Positions 9,344 to 17,261 of a DNA stretch of 37,773 nt are shown in pieces. The stretch comes from HGM04593 sp964512955. GTDB taxonomy: Bacteria > Bacteroidota > Bacteroidia > Bacteroidales > Bacteroidaceae. Under the pieces are notes generated by a model. That model was not told the DNA's origin. It saw only the letters and a list, made by a program, of their open reading frames with translations, and did not search any database. The translations under genes and the position numbers were made by a program. Location of the stretch: assembly GCA_964512955.1 (NCBI GenBank), contig CAZEKX010000012.1:1-37773 (forward strand), read 5' to 3'. Each line of letters begins with the position of its first letter. The first letter of the stretch is position 1.

Positions 9344-10666
9344 ATGAAGACAATTTGTTTCTATTTCGAAATTCATCAACTAAGACAGTTGAAACGCTAT
9401 CGTTTCTTCGATATTGGTAGCGATCACTACTACTATGATGATTATGCCAATGCAAGTGCTGTTGGCGAAATTGCTGAGAACTCTTATGTTCCGGCGTTGA
9501 CAACATTGCTCGACATGATAAAAGAGAACAATGGTGAATTCAAAGTTGCTCTTTCAGCATCGGGTGTTGGCTTGGAGATGCTCGAATTGTATGCACCTCA
9601 GGTTATTGAGTTGTTAAAAGAGTTGAGCAAAACCGGTTGCTGCGAATTCCTTTGCGAGCCCTATTCTCATGGTCTTTCATCGCTTGTATCTGCCACTGCG
9701 TTTAAAGAAGAGGTAGAACGCATGAAACGCAAAGTAAAGGAACTCTTTGGTACTAAACCCAAAGTTTTGCGTAACTCAGGACTTATCTACTCCGATGAAA
9801 TTGGTGAGATGGCTGCATCTATGGGCTTTAAAGGTATGCTTGCCGAGGGTGCTAAGCATATTCTTGCATGGAAGAGTCCTCACTTCCTATACAATTGCGC
9901 CAATGCTGCAGGTTTGAAGTTGTTGCTTCGCGACTATAAACTATCCGATGATATTTCGTTGCGTTTCTCTAACCCCGATTGGAGTGAATATCCTCTTTTT
10001 GCAGAGACTTATATCGATTGGATAGCAAGTCTTCCCAAGGATGAGAAGATAGTTAACATCTTTATGAACCTCTCTGCATTCGGTATTGCACAGCCTCTCT
10101 CTTCAAATATCCTGGAATTCTTGAAAGCGTTGCCCGCAGCAGCAAAAGAGAAAGGTATTACATTCTCAACACCTTCGGAGATTGTTGAAAAACATAAGGC
10201 TGTTGGTCCTCTCGAAGTGCCTTATCCCACTTCGTGGATGGATGAGGAGCGCGATACAACATCGTGGTTGGGTAATACATTGCAGCGTGAGGCATTCGAT
10301 AAGTTGTATAGCGTTGCAGAACGTGTATCTCTCTCCGACGATAAGAAGTTGAAACAGGATTGGGACTATTTGCAGGCTGCAGAGAACTTCCGTTATATGA
10401 CTACAAAGCAGAACGGTATTATTCCTGAACGTTGCATCTATGAATCTCCTTACGATGCATTTACCAACTATATGAATATCCTTGGCGACTTCATGGCTCG
10501 TGTTCGTGCACAGTATCCCGAGGAAATCGATAATGAAGAGTTGGGTGCATTGCAACAGGTTATTGAGAACCAGGAGGTTGAGATAGTACAACTCACTGCC
10601 GAGGTTGAGGCTCTTAAGGCAAAGGCTGCTGCCAAAGCAAAGAGGAAAACAAAGAAAGAGGAGTAA
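9344..10666 (+). CDS. Glycoside hydrolase family 57 protein (alpha-amylase type)
   Basis: A 440-residue GH57 enzyme. It starts MKTICFYFEIHQLRQLKRYRFFDIG; the FEIHQ strand stands where GH57 enzymes have their first histidine motif. ALSASGVGLEMLELYAPQ and CCEFLCEPYSHGLSSL follow and are typical of the family. The last 45 residues are a short coiled coil (about 395-425) ending in a Lys-rich tail AKAKRKTKKEE, an unusual appendage that may bind a partner or nucleic acid. It is the third gene of the glycogen operon and ends six bases before a 54-bp palindromic terminator. The likely role is alpha-1,4-glucan cleavage or transfer inside the cell. Confidence 0.9.
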   Translation: MKTICFYFEIHQLRQLKRYRFFDIGSDHYYYDDYANASAVGEIAENSYVPALTTLLDMIKENNGEFKVALSASGVGLEMLELYAPQVIELLKELSKTGCCEFLCEPYSHGLSSLVSATAFKEEVERMKRKVKELFGTKPKVLRNSGLIYSDEIGEMAASMGFKGMLAEGAKHILAWKSPHFLYNCANAAGLKLLLRDYKLSDDISLRFSNPDWSEYPLFAETYIDWIASLPKDEKIVNIFMNLSAFGIAQPLSSNILEFLKALPAAAKEKGITFSTPSEIVEKHKAVGPLEVPYPTSWMDEERDTTSWLGNTLQREAFDKLYSVAERVSLSDDKKLKQDWDYLQAAENFRYMTTKQNGIIPERCIYESPYDAFTNYMNILGDFMARVRAQYPEEIDNEELGALQQVIENQEVEIVQLTAEVEALKAKAAAKAKRKTKKEE

Positions 10667-10671
10667 AATAT

Positions 10672-10725
10672 CTATAACATAAAAAATAGGCGATTCAATT
10701 GAATCGCCTATTTTTTATGTTATAG
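10672..10725. terminator. Bidirectional terminator, 54-bp perfect palindrome
   Basis: The 54 bases form an uninterrupted perfect palindrome (27-base arms, no unpaired loop in the DNA). The central part is GC-rich (GGCGATTC/GAATCGCC), flanked by A6 on the left and T6 on the right, so each strand ends its stem in a U-run. It lies between the convergent GH57 and DUF4270 genes, six bases from the second, and should end transcription from both sides. Confidence 0.9.
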
Positions 10726-10730
10726 CAAAA

Positions 10731-12149
10731 TCAGTTGTTGAATTTACTTGTTACAACATCTACTGCTATTTCGTCGCTATCACCTCCTCGCAGACGTGCG
10801 TTTGTCATACTTAAATTGTGATTGATAGCCACAATATTTCCATTGCTGTCTGTTGTTATGCTTATGGGAATAAGTACAACTTTATTCCAATCGGGGTTTT
10901 TGCTCTCCCAATCGGGGTCGGATGCCATTCCTGCTTCATACTCATTTGCACAGAAATTTACTAATCGCGAAATGTTATTGAATTCATATTCGTTGCTGGC
11001 AGTGTTTAGTGTTGTTGTATACGACGTTATGTTGTTTGCCAACTTGTTCTTTAAGAAGAAACTGTGCATGTCGTTTTTGCGCACCATAAGTATTCTCGAT
11101 GGTGCTGTATAGGCATATACTCCGTTTATATTATTGCTATTGTATCTTGTGAACTTTATTTTTACAGAGTTAAGAGTGTCGTTGTTCTCTACAATCTCTT
11201 TTATGGGTAGTTCTACCTGTGTAAATACTCCCGCAGGTGTACGCAGATAGGAACAGTCTGTTGCACTCTCTATAAACTCCTTAAGGTTGCCGTTGTTGAA
11301 CTTGTTCACTTGCAGTACCTCTTGTGTAGAAGAGAATGTGGCAATTCCTGATGCTATGGAGTCTCCGCTACTTCCTTTTACTTTATATTGGAACGATACA
11401 TTTATACGTGCCATAGATACATATATAACGGTTCCATCGCCTTGCGTGGTTCTTACATACACACCTTTAAAGACATTGTTGATGAACTCTTCGGAATTTG
11501 AGAAATATAACTTTCCTATGGAATTACCACTCTGGTCTTTTTCGTAATACTTACTTATGAATCTTTTTCCTAATTCACTGGGTAACTTGATAGTTATACT
11601 TGGTGTATAGCCGTCATCGAGTTTTGTGCTGTCGGCAACGGTGTAATCTATTGCACAAAACGATTTTGTTGCAAGGGGCTCTTTACTATCATCGTAAAAC
11701 TCTGTTGGGTCTATGTTGGTGTAATAGGGAGTACCCTCTTTAAGGGTGTTGTCCAACTCATACACTTCGCATTGCATGGTGTTTAGCGAATCTCCGAAAT
11801 AACTGTTGAAAAAGAGTTTTAATTCAATTGATAGTGCGCTATCTCCAATAACTTTCTCTTCGGGAAAACCGTAATTCTCGACACAATTGAATTGTGCCAA
11901 AAAATCGGATGTGAATACGGTGTTGGTCTCCGGGTCTGTAAAGCGTCCCAAATAGACTCTGTTGGTGTTGGCAAGGATAGAGTCGTTTGCCATTATGGAT
12001 TTGCTCTTGGCGTACAACCTCATGGATGTATAACTTATTGTGTCGCTACCCGGCACAATACTGCTTCCTATCATTGCTGTCTCATCATCACATCTTGTAA
12101 ATGCAAGTATCGATACTATCGATAGAATAAGTAATTGGAATTTTTTCAT
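10731..12149 (-). CDS. DUF4270 family lipoprotein
   Basis: A 472-residue predicted lipoprotein: a lipoprotein signal with Cys at residue 20, followed by the acidic DDE that in Bacteroidota often goes with export to the cell surface. The body matches the DUF4270 family, with GSDTISYTSMRLYAKSKSI, NRVYLGRFTDPETNTVFTSDFLAQF and repeated beta-rich segments. Its function is unknown. The gene lies 12 bases after the GT5-like gene on the same strand, so it is probably in one operon with it. The pairing with panC-panD next door is, as I remember it, common in Bacteroidales. Confidence 0.85.
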   Translation of the reverse strand: MKKFQLLILSIVSILAFTRCDDETAMIGSSIVPGSDTISYTSMRLYAKSKSIMANDSILANTNRVYLGRFTDPETNTVFTSDFLAQFNCVENYGFPEEKVIGDSALSIELKLFFNSYFGDSLNTMQCEVYELDNTLKEGTPYYTNIDPTEFYDDSKEPLATKSFCAIDYTVADSTKLDDGYTPSITIKLPSELGKRFISKYYEKDQSGNSIGKLYFSNSEEFINNVFKGVYVRTTQGDGTVIYVSMARINVSFQYKVKGSSGDSIASGIATFSSTQEVLQVNKFNNGNLKEFIESATDCSYLRTPAGVFTQVELPIKEIVENNDTLNSVKIKFTRYNSNNINGVYAYTAPSRILMVRKNDMHSFFLKNKLANNITSYTTTLNTASNEYEFNNISRLVNFCANEYEAGMASDPDWESKNPDWNKVVLIPISITTDSNGNIVAINHNLSMTNARLRGGDSDEIAVDVVTSKFNN

Positions 12150-12161
12150 TTACAATTATCA

Positions 12162-12968
12162 TCAAAAAATAGTTTCATAGAAATTGTTGCAAGCGATATT
12201 ATACTCTTCGTCACTCTGTTTCTCGAGTATAGGCTTGCCTAACTCTTTTGCATACGATATAAGCCCCTCGGATACGTTGTCTCCGTTAATTACAATTCCA
12301 TCGCTGTATCGTATTGCAATCTTTGCCAACTCTTCGTATGTGGTAGGTGTTGCTATTCCGTCGAGAAGTGAAGCATCCATATCCTTGTGCAATAGTTTCT
12401 GTAAGAAATTGTCGGGCAGTGGTTCGTTGAAATTGTCATCGTAAAGAGAGAATACAACCTTTGAATCTCTGAAAGATGGCTCTTCGTTATACGCGCTTTT
12501 TATGTATAATGGAATAAGGGCCGAAATCCAACCATGGCAATGTATTACATCGGGGCACCAACGTAACTTCTTCTCTGTTTCCAGAACACCACGTGCAAAG
12601 AATATAATTCTTTCGTCGTTATCACTATATTCAACTCCATTGGCGTCTTTAACCATTAGCCTGTTCTGGAAATAGTCGTCATTATCTATAAAATAGATAT
12701 GTATATGTGCCGCAGGTAACGAGGCTGTTTTAATTATCAATGGGTGGTCCGTATTGTCAATTATAAGGTTCATGCCCGAAAGGCGTATCACCTCGTGTAA
12801 TTGATTACGTCTTTTATTGATACAACCCCACTGAGGTGTGTATATACGAATGGCACGACCGCTCTCCTGAGTTGCTTGAGGTAGGTAACGTCCTACATTT
12901 GCTATTGGTGACTCGGGTACAAACGGGGTGATTTCTTGAGTGATAAATAGGATTCTGTTCGCTTTCAT
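12162..12968 (-). CDS. GT5-type glycogen/starch synthase N-terminal domain protein
   Basis: A 268-residue protein matching only the first Rossmann half of GT5 glycogen synthases: ILFITQEITPFVPES, YLPQATQESGRAIRIYTPQWG, WCPDVIHCHGWISALIPLYIK. The C-terminal donor-binding half is missing, and the KxGGL loop that grips ADP-glucose is replaced by SPIANVG. Full synthases have about 480 residues. The stop is followed by a normal intergenic gap, and relatives of this length are, as I recall, usual in Bacteroidales, so it is probably not a recent truncation. It is likely not a working synthase alone; it might bind glycogen or partner another subunit. The operon promoter is at 13007-13038. Confidence 0.75.
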   Translation of the reverse strand: MKANRILFITQEITPFVPESPIANVGRYLPQATQESGRAIRIYTPQWGCINKRRNQLHEVIRLSGMNLIIDNTDHPLIIKTASLPAAHIHIYFIDNDDYFQNRLMVKDANGVEYSDNDERIIFFARGVLETEKKLRWCPDVIHCHGWISALIPLYIKSAYNEEPSFRDSKVVFSLYDDNFNEPLPDNFLQKLLHKDMDASLLDGIATPTTYEELAKIAIRYSDGIVINGDNVSEGLISYAKELGKPILEKQSDEEYNIACNNFYETIF

Positions 12969-13006
12969 GTTTTATTATTCCATACGAATGTAGTTCGTGG
13001 CAGATG

Positions 13007-13038
13007 CAAAGTTATTAAAAAATCGTCAGAACAGCAAA
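13007..13038 (-). promoter_or_regulatory. Promoter of the GT5-DUF4270 operon
   Basis: On the minus strand, TTTG (13035-13038), 20 bases, then TAACTTTG (13007-13014). Both boxes match the Bacteroidota consensus. Transcription should start near 13000, about 30 bases before the ATG. Confidence 0.75.
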
Positions 13039-13199
13039 CTGTTTGTCTATTTTAAGTCTTTTTTTGAGTAAAAATGTACTGATTTACAATTATTAAGTAA
13101 CTCTTTCTTTAATTCATGTACGCTCCTTTATTTATGAATTACTTTTTTGTTGTTGAAAAATATTTTTTATAATTATTTTATTTTGTGCATAAATGTTTG

Positions 13200-13207
13200 T
13201 TACTTTG
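13200..13207 (+). promoter_or_regulatory. Possible -7 box for panC
   Basis: TTACTTTG, followed by CA, resembles the TAnnTTTG box with one mismatch and lies 50 bases before the panC ATG. A TTTG at 13182-13185 is too close for a standard -33. Confidence 0.35.
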
Positions 13208-13256
13208 CACTCCGAAACGAATGGATTGTGTGTAAAATCCTTCTAATTGTTTTAAA

Positions 13257-14108
13257 ATGAAGATTATACGTTTAATTTCGGAACTGCGTGCCGAACTCGA
13301 ACAATACAGGTTGTCCGGCAAAACAATAGGTCTTGTACCTACAATGGGTGCCTTGCATAGTGGGCATATATCGTTGGTGGAACGCGCTGTAGTTGATAAC
13401 AGTGTTACAGTTGTAAGTATCTTTGTAAATCCCACTCAGTTTAATGATAAGAACGACCTGAAGAATTATCCTCGTACATTGGATGCCGATTGTGCTTTGT
13501 TGGAAAAGACCGGTGCAACAATTGTTTTTGCTCCCGATGTCGATGAGATGTATCCCGAACCCGATACACGCATCTTCTCTTTTGCTCCACTCGATACGGT
13601 TATGGAGGGTGCTTGTCGTCCGGGACATTTTAATGGTGTTGCACAAATAGTAAGTAAATTGTTCTATGCCGTTGAACCCGATAGGGCATACTTTGGAGAA
13701 AAGGATTTCCAACAACTTGCCATAATACGTGAAATGGTTGCTCAATTGGGGCTTAATCTGCAAATTGTAGGATGTTCCATAGTACGTGAGTCTGACGGGC
13801 TTGCAATGAGCAGTCGCAATATGTTGCTTACCGACGAGGAGCGTGTTCGTGCTTTAACTATATCGCGTACTCTGTTCGAGAGTCTGGAATTTGCAAAGGG
13901 TAACACTTTGTCGGCAACAAAACGTTTTGTGGAAGAGAAGATAAATTCCGTAGAGGGTTTTCAATTAGAATATTTTCAGATTGTAAACGGTAAAACATTG
14001 CAACAGATTAGCAATTGGGATGATTGTGATTATGTGGTGGGTTGCATTGCACTCTTCTGCGGTAAAATACGTCTTATCGATAATATTAAATACAAGGAGG
14101 TGAAATAA
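13257..14108 (+). CDS. panC: Pantothenate synthetase PanC
   Basis: PanC joins pantoate and beta-alanine with ATP to give pantothenate (vitamin B5), in the cytoplasm. The 283 residues are the full family length. The HIGH-type motif region PTMGALHSGH is at residues 28-37, followed by SIFVNPTQF, the FNGVAQIVSKLF loop, AYFGEKDFQQL and DGLAMSSRN, all signature segments of the nucleotidyltransferase fold. panD follows seven bases after the stop, and the panC tail contains panD's AAGGAGG ribosome site. The product of PanD (beta-alanine) is the substrate here, so the pair forms one pathway step after the other. Confidence 0.95.
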   Translation: MKIIRLISELRAELEQYRLSGKTIGLVPTMGALHSGHISLVERAVVDNSVTVVSIFVNPTQFNDKNDLKNYPRTLDADCALLEKTGATIVFAPDVDEMYPEPDTRIFSFAPLDTVMEGACRPGHFNGVAQIVSKLFYAVEPDRAYFGEKDFQQLAIIREMVAQLGLNLQIVGCSIVRESDGLAMSSRNMLLTDEERVRALTISRTLFESLEFAKGNTLSATKRFVEEKINSVEGFQLEYFQIVNGKTLQQISNWDDCDYVVGCIALFCGKIRLIDNIKYKEVK

Positions 14109-14115
14109 CCTGTGT

Positions 14116-14466
14116 ATGTTATTGCAAATGTTGAAATCGAAATTGCACTGTGTTACCGTAACCGAGGCAAATCTTAACTACATGGGCAGTATAACCATTG
14201 ACGAGGATTTAATGGATGCTGTTGGTTTGCTCGAAGGTGAACAGGTGCATGTAGTGAATAATAATAATGGTGAACGCATTGTTACCTATATAATAAAAGG
14301 TAAACGTGGCTCCGGTGTCATTTGCTTGAATGGTGCTGCGGCACATAAATTCAGTCCGGGTGATGTTGCTATAATAATGGCATACGCTTCAATGACTCCC
14401 GAAGAGGCAAAGGTCTTTAAACCTAAAGTTGTTATTCCCGAAAAGGGGACCAACAGATTGCTTTAA
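14116..14466 (+). CDS. panD: Aspartate 1-decarboxylase PanD
   Basis: PanD decarboxylates L-aspartate to beta-alanine for pantothenate. It is made as a proenzyme that cuts itself at a Gly-Ser bond to form the pyruvoyl cofactor; here the site is Gly24-Ser25 in YMGSITID. Lys9, Tyr22 and the ICLNGAAAHKFSPGDVAIIMAYA core are present, and the 116 residues match the family. A strong AAGGAGG (14094-14100) in the panC tail lies 15 bases before the ATG, farther than usual, but no better in-frame start exists. A 52-bp palindrome ends the unit. Confidence 0.95.
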   Translation: MLLQMLKSKLHCVTVTEANLNYMGSITIDEDLMDAVGLLEGEQVHVVNNNNGERIVTYIIKGKRGSGVICLNGAAAHKFSPGDVAIIMAYASMTPEEAKVFKPKVVIPEKGTNRLL

Positions 14467-14477
14467 TATATAATTAT

Positions 14478-14529
14478 AATCAATAACAATAAAAGGCTCA
14501 CCATGGTGAGCCTTTTATTGTTATTGATT
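14478..14529. terminator. Bidirectional terminator, 52-bp perfect palindrome
   Basis: A perfect palindrome with 26-base arms centred on CCATGG. The GC core GGCTCACC is flanked by A4 and T4. It lies between convergent panD and the GH20 gene and can end both transcripts. Confidence 0.88.
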
Positions 14530-14541
14530 GATATGGATTGT

Positions 14542-16527
14542 TTATTGTACTTTGCCATCCAGTGAATTTGTAACCTTCAGGTTGGTAATCTTACTCTTGA
14601 AGTTGCCTGCTTTCTCCAAGGGGAACACAAGTGTACGAACGTAGTACATTTTGTCTTTGCCTCCCTCATTAAAGTAAAGGGTTTGTTTGTCGAGTGTCTC
14701 AATGAGTTTGCCATTGATGTACAGGCTTGTTGCCTTCTGGTCGCCTGTAATTGTTACAGTAGCCTTTTCACCGGGGAAGAAACTGTAGTTAAATGTGTTC
14801 AGGTATCCGTCGCGAGAGAAACCTATTTTGCCTTGAATGGGGTCGCATAGGTAGAACTCTGCGTCGCGTGAACTGAACAATGTTGCTCCACGCTCCTCTT
14901 TTGCAGCCTCAATATCGAATGTTACACTGTATGTGAAACCAATTTCATTGATATGGCTCTTGAAACCGGGTTTAACCTCTTTGCTCGAAAGAACCAATCT
15001 GTTCTCGCCTTTAAAACGTCCTGCGATGTTTACTCCGGGAGCATCGCTAAGGTTCAAACGTGCTTTGTCAAACTCTTCGTATGGTGTTTTGGGTGATGCG
15101 CCTGTCCACATCTTTACTGCCATTGTCTGCATTGCGGGGAATACACGATAGTGAATGTCTTTTGTGCTTATACCATTGCCGGCATGGTCGTTCCAAACTG
15201 CGAACATACCTCCAAGTATTTGCGGATGACACTCATCGAACTTCTTATCGCCAATCTGCGCCGGTGTCCAGTTTTGGTATAGGTGGTGGCAGTTTAGATA
15301 GTCGTAGTAGTAACCTGCTGCAGGTACAATATACAACCAACCGTCGGGTATGCTTATAAGGTCGTATCCTTGCTTCATCATATCATCGGGTTGTGCGTAG
15401 GGGTTGTGCCATGCTGTAAGAATAACATTTTCCGATTTCACGGGTGTCTCTCCATTGGCGTGTGTAAGTGCACCCCAAGCAACAGCCTGCTTGCCATATT
15501 TCTCTACAAGACGTATGCAATGGTCGGTAAAATAACGGAACTTCTCAACTACAGCCTTGTCGCGGTTTGAGTACTCATCGGTTCCAACATTTACACGCTT
15601 ACCGCGGAATACTGGCTCATCACCTTTTAAATACTCATCGAAGAGTGAGTCTACAAATTGGTATGTCTCATCTTTGAAAAGGTCCAGGTGGTCCATGCCA
15701 TAGTCTTTGCTGGCAATTTCGGGACGGAACTTAGAGAATGCAAGTGAGTGTGCAGGAACGTCAATCTCGGGGATGATGTCTACAAATACATTCTCTGCCT
15801 CTTTTTGTAGTTCAATGAACTCCTTTTTTGTATAATAACCATCGCGTGCAGTGAGGTTGGGGAAGTATTCGCTCTCTAAACGGAATGCACTCTGTGTTTT
15901 GTTCCAATCGTGGTTGAAGTATTGCTTGAAACCATTGTCGTTAAGATGAATCTGGAATGTGTTCATCTTATAGTATGACATGAACTTTACATAGTCGTGC
16001 AAAAAGTGTATGGGTATATATTTACGACCACAGTCGAGCATGAAACCGCGAACAGCATAATCGGGCCAGTCGCGAATTGTTCCTTTTGCCAATGCTTGGT
16101 TCTCGTCCTGCTCTGCCATCTGTAGTATTGTTCTGGTTCCCCAGTATACACCGCGAGCGGTGGGAGCCGATATAACAACTTTGTTGCTTATGCTTATTTG
16201 ATAACCCTCTTCACCTAATTTCTTATCTTCCTTGAGTTGCAATGCAATATCACCGCTTTTTGCACTATCTCCTACTACGGGTATTGCTTCGCCAATCATC
16301 TCTTTATAGTCGTTGGACAGGTGCTCTGCAACGGCTTTCAGTTCGGGCGATTTCTTAGGGTATACAATACGTGTCTCTGTTGTTACTTGGAATGTACCTG
16401 TACCTGCATTCCATTCTTTCAGTTCAGGAATAACAAAAGGTTTTTCGTTTTTGTCTGTTGATGCCGATAATGGTGTTGCAATCAACATGCCAATTGTCGC
16501 TAAGACAAGTAAAAATGTTTTTCTCAT
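14542..16527 (-). CDS. Secreted beta-N-acetylhexosaminidase, GH20
   Basis: A 661-residue GH20 enzyme that should release terminal N-acetylglucosamine or N-acetylgalactosamine from host or mucin glycans, in the periplasm or outside. Residues 1-22 are a signal peptide. The GH20b domain (about 30-150) precedes the catalytic barrel, whose Asp-Glu pair is D317-E318 in NVGTDEYSN. RGFMLDCGRKYIP and EIDVPAHSLAF are family signatures. The last 140 residues look like a LamG/concanavalin-type beta domain. It has its own promoter (16561-16591) and is a single-gene unit. Substrate choice is inferred from the family. Confidence 0.92.
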   Translation of the reverse strand: MRKTFLLVLATIGMLIATPLSASTDKNEKPFVIPELKEWNAGTGTFQVTTETRIVYPKKSPELKAVAEHLSNDYKEMIGEAIPVVGDSAKSGDIALQLKEDKKLGEEGYQISISNKVVISAPTARGVYWGTRTILQMAEQDENQALAKGTIRDWPDYAVRGFMLDCGRKYIPIHFLHDYVKFMSYYKMNTFQIHLNDNGFKQYFNHDWNKTQSAFRLESEYFPNLTARDGYYTKKEFIELQKEAENVFVDIIPEIDVPAHSLAFSKFRPEIASKDYGMDHLDLFKDETYQFVDSLFDEYLKGDEPVFRGKRVNVGTDEYSNRDKAVVEKFRYFTDHCIRLVEKYGKQAVAWGALTHANGETPVKSENVILTAWHNPYAQPDDMMKQGYDLISIPDGWLYIVPAAGYYYDYLNCHHLYQNWTPAQIGDKKFDECHPQILGGMFAVWNDHAGNGISTKDIHYRVFPAMQTMAVKMWTGASPKTPYEEFDKARLNLSDAPGVNIAGRFKGENRLVLSSKEVKPGFKSHINEIGFTYSVTFDIEAAKEERGATLFSSRDAEFYLCDPIQGKIGFSRDGYLNTFNYSFFPGEKATVTITGDQKATSLYINGKLIETLDKQTLYFNEGGKDKMYYVRTLVFPLEKAGNFKSKITNLKVTNSLDGKVQ

Positions 16528-16560
16528 TTTTATTAAAATAATGGTTAGTAATATTTTTTG

Positions 16561-16591
16561 CGAAGATAATTAAAAAATATTAAAGAACAAA
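16561..16591 (-). promoter_or_regulatory. Probable GH20 promoter overlapping a terminator stem
   Basis: On the minus strand, TTTG (16588-16591), 19 bases, then TATCTTCG (16561-16568), one base off TAnnTTTG. It lies 34-64 bases before the GH20 start codon. The -33 box lies inside the terminator stem of the upstream unit. Confidence 0.45.
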
Positions 16592-16624
16592 TAGTTAGTT
16601 GTAGACTATTTGTTCTTTAATATT
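16576..16624 (-). terminator. Terminator after the methylmalonyl-CoA cluster
   Basis: A perfect 20-base stem (16576-16595 with 16605-16624) around a nine-base loop. On the minus strand it is followed by a T-rich run. It lies 33 bases after the stop of the biotin carrier gene. Confidence 0.8.
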
Positions 16625-16657
16625 AAAACTCTTTTGATTGTAACCTACAGGCAATAA

Positions 16658-17092
16658 TTATTCGAGTACAATGAGTACGGCACCATCGGCTACGGTGTCG
16701 CCTTTTGCTACTTTTATCTCGGCAACTTTGCCATCTTTGTCGGCATTGATATTGTTCTCCATCTTCATTGCTTCGAGTATAACAACTGTTTCGCCTTTAG
16801 CCACTGTATCGCCAACATTCACTTTCACATCTATAATTACTCCGGGTAGGGGAGTCTTTATTGCGTGTCCGTTAACAGGTGCACTGCTGGGTTGTGCTGT
16901 GGGTGCCGGTGCTGTTGCAGGCGTGGGTTTTGCCACAGGTTTAACTGTTACAACGGGTTTCTTAACCTCGGGCTTCTCCCACTCTACGTTATACTCTGTT
17001 CCGTTTACTGTTACTTTGGCTGTAGTCTCTGCTACTTCGTTTATTGTAACTTCGTATTTATCGCCATTGATGGTATATTTATATTCTTTCAT
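16658..17092 (-). CDS. Biotin carboxyl carrier subunit of a methylmalonyl-CoA decarboxylase-type complex
   Basis: A 144-residue biotin carrier. After a short N-terminal beta domain comes a Pro/Ala-rich flexible linker (about 41-73) and a C-terminal biotinyl domain with Lys110 in the EAMKM motif. It shuttles carboxyl groups on biotin between subunits. The frame is open to 17116, but the ATG at 17092 begins the conserved MKEYKYTING and leaves room for the 48-residue gene upstream. Neighbours mmdA and mce place it in methylmalonyl-CoA/propionate metabolism. No membrane beta subunit gene follows; a terminator does. Confidence 0.9.
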   Translation of the reverse strand: MKEYKYTINGDKYEVTINEVAETTAKVTVNGTEYNVEWEKPEVKKPVVTVKPVAKPTPATAPAPTAQPSSAPVNGHAIKTPLPGVIIDVKVNVGDTVAKGETVVILEAMKMENNINADKDGKVAEIKVAKGDTVADGAVLIVLE

Positions 17093-17108
17093 TTTTTGCA
17101 GTTTTAAA

Positions 17109-17255
17109 TTAATCACACAAATTGTTCCAGTTTTTATTTACATATCGTATTGTCAATACACCGCTCTCTTCGTCGTGTACATTGTCGCCAATGTAACTGC
17201 TGAGAGCCATAGTAATTGCTGCTATTACAGCCTCGTTTTTCTCTTTCATATTCAT
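17109..17255 (-). CDS. Small OadG-like subunit, 48 residues
   Basis: A short gene of 48 residues between mmdA and the biotin carrier, all on one strand with gaps of 6 and 16 bases. The N-terminal half is amphipathic (KNEAVIAAITMALSSYI), followed by the acidic turn DNVHDEESGVLTIRYV. This pattern resembles the soluble tail of oxaloacetate decarboxylase gamma and the small proteins seen at this place in other Bacteroidales decarboxylase operons. It lacks the N-terminal membrane helix of a true OadG. It probably links the carboxyltransferase and carrier. A second possible start is Met3 (17249). Codon use and position support it being real; the role is inferred. Confidence 0.7.
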   Translation of the reverse strand: MNMKEKNEAVIAAITMALSSYIGDNVHDEESGVLTIRYVNKNWNNLCD

Positions 17256-17261
17256 AGTTTT

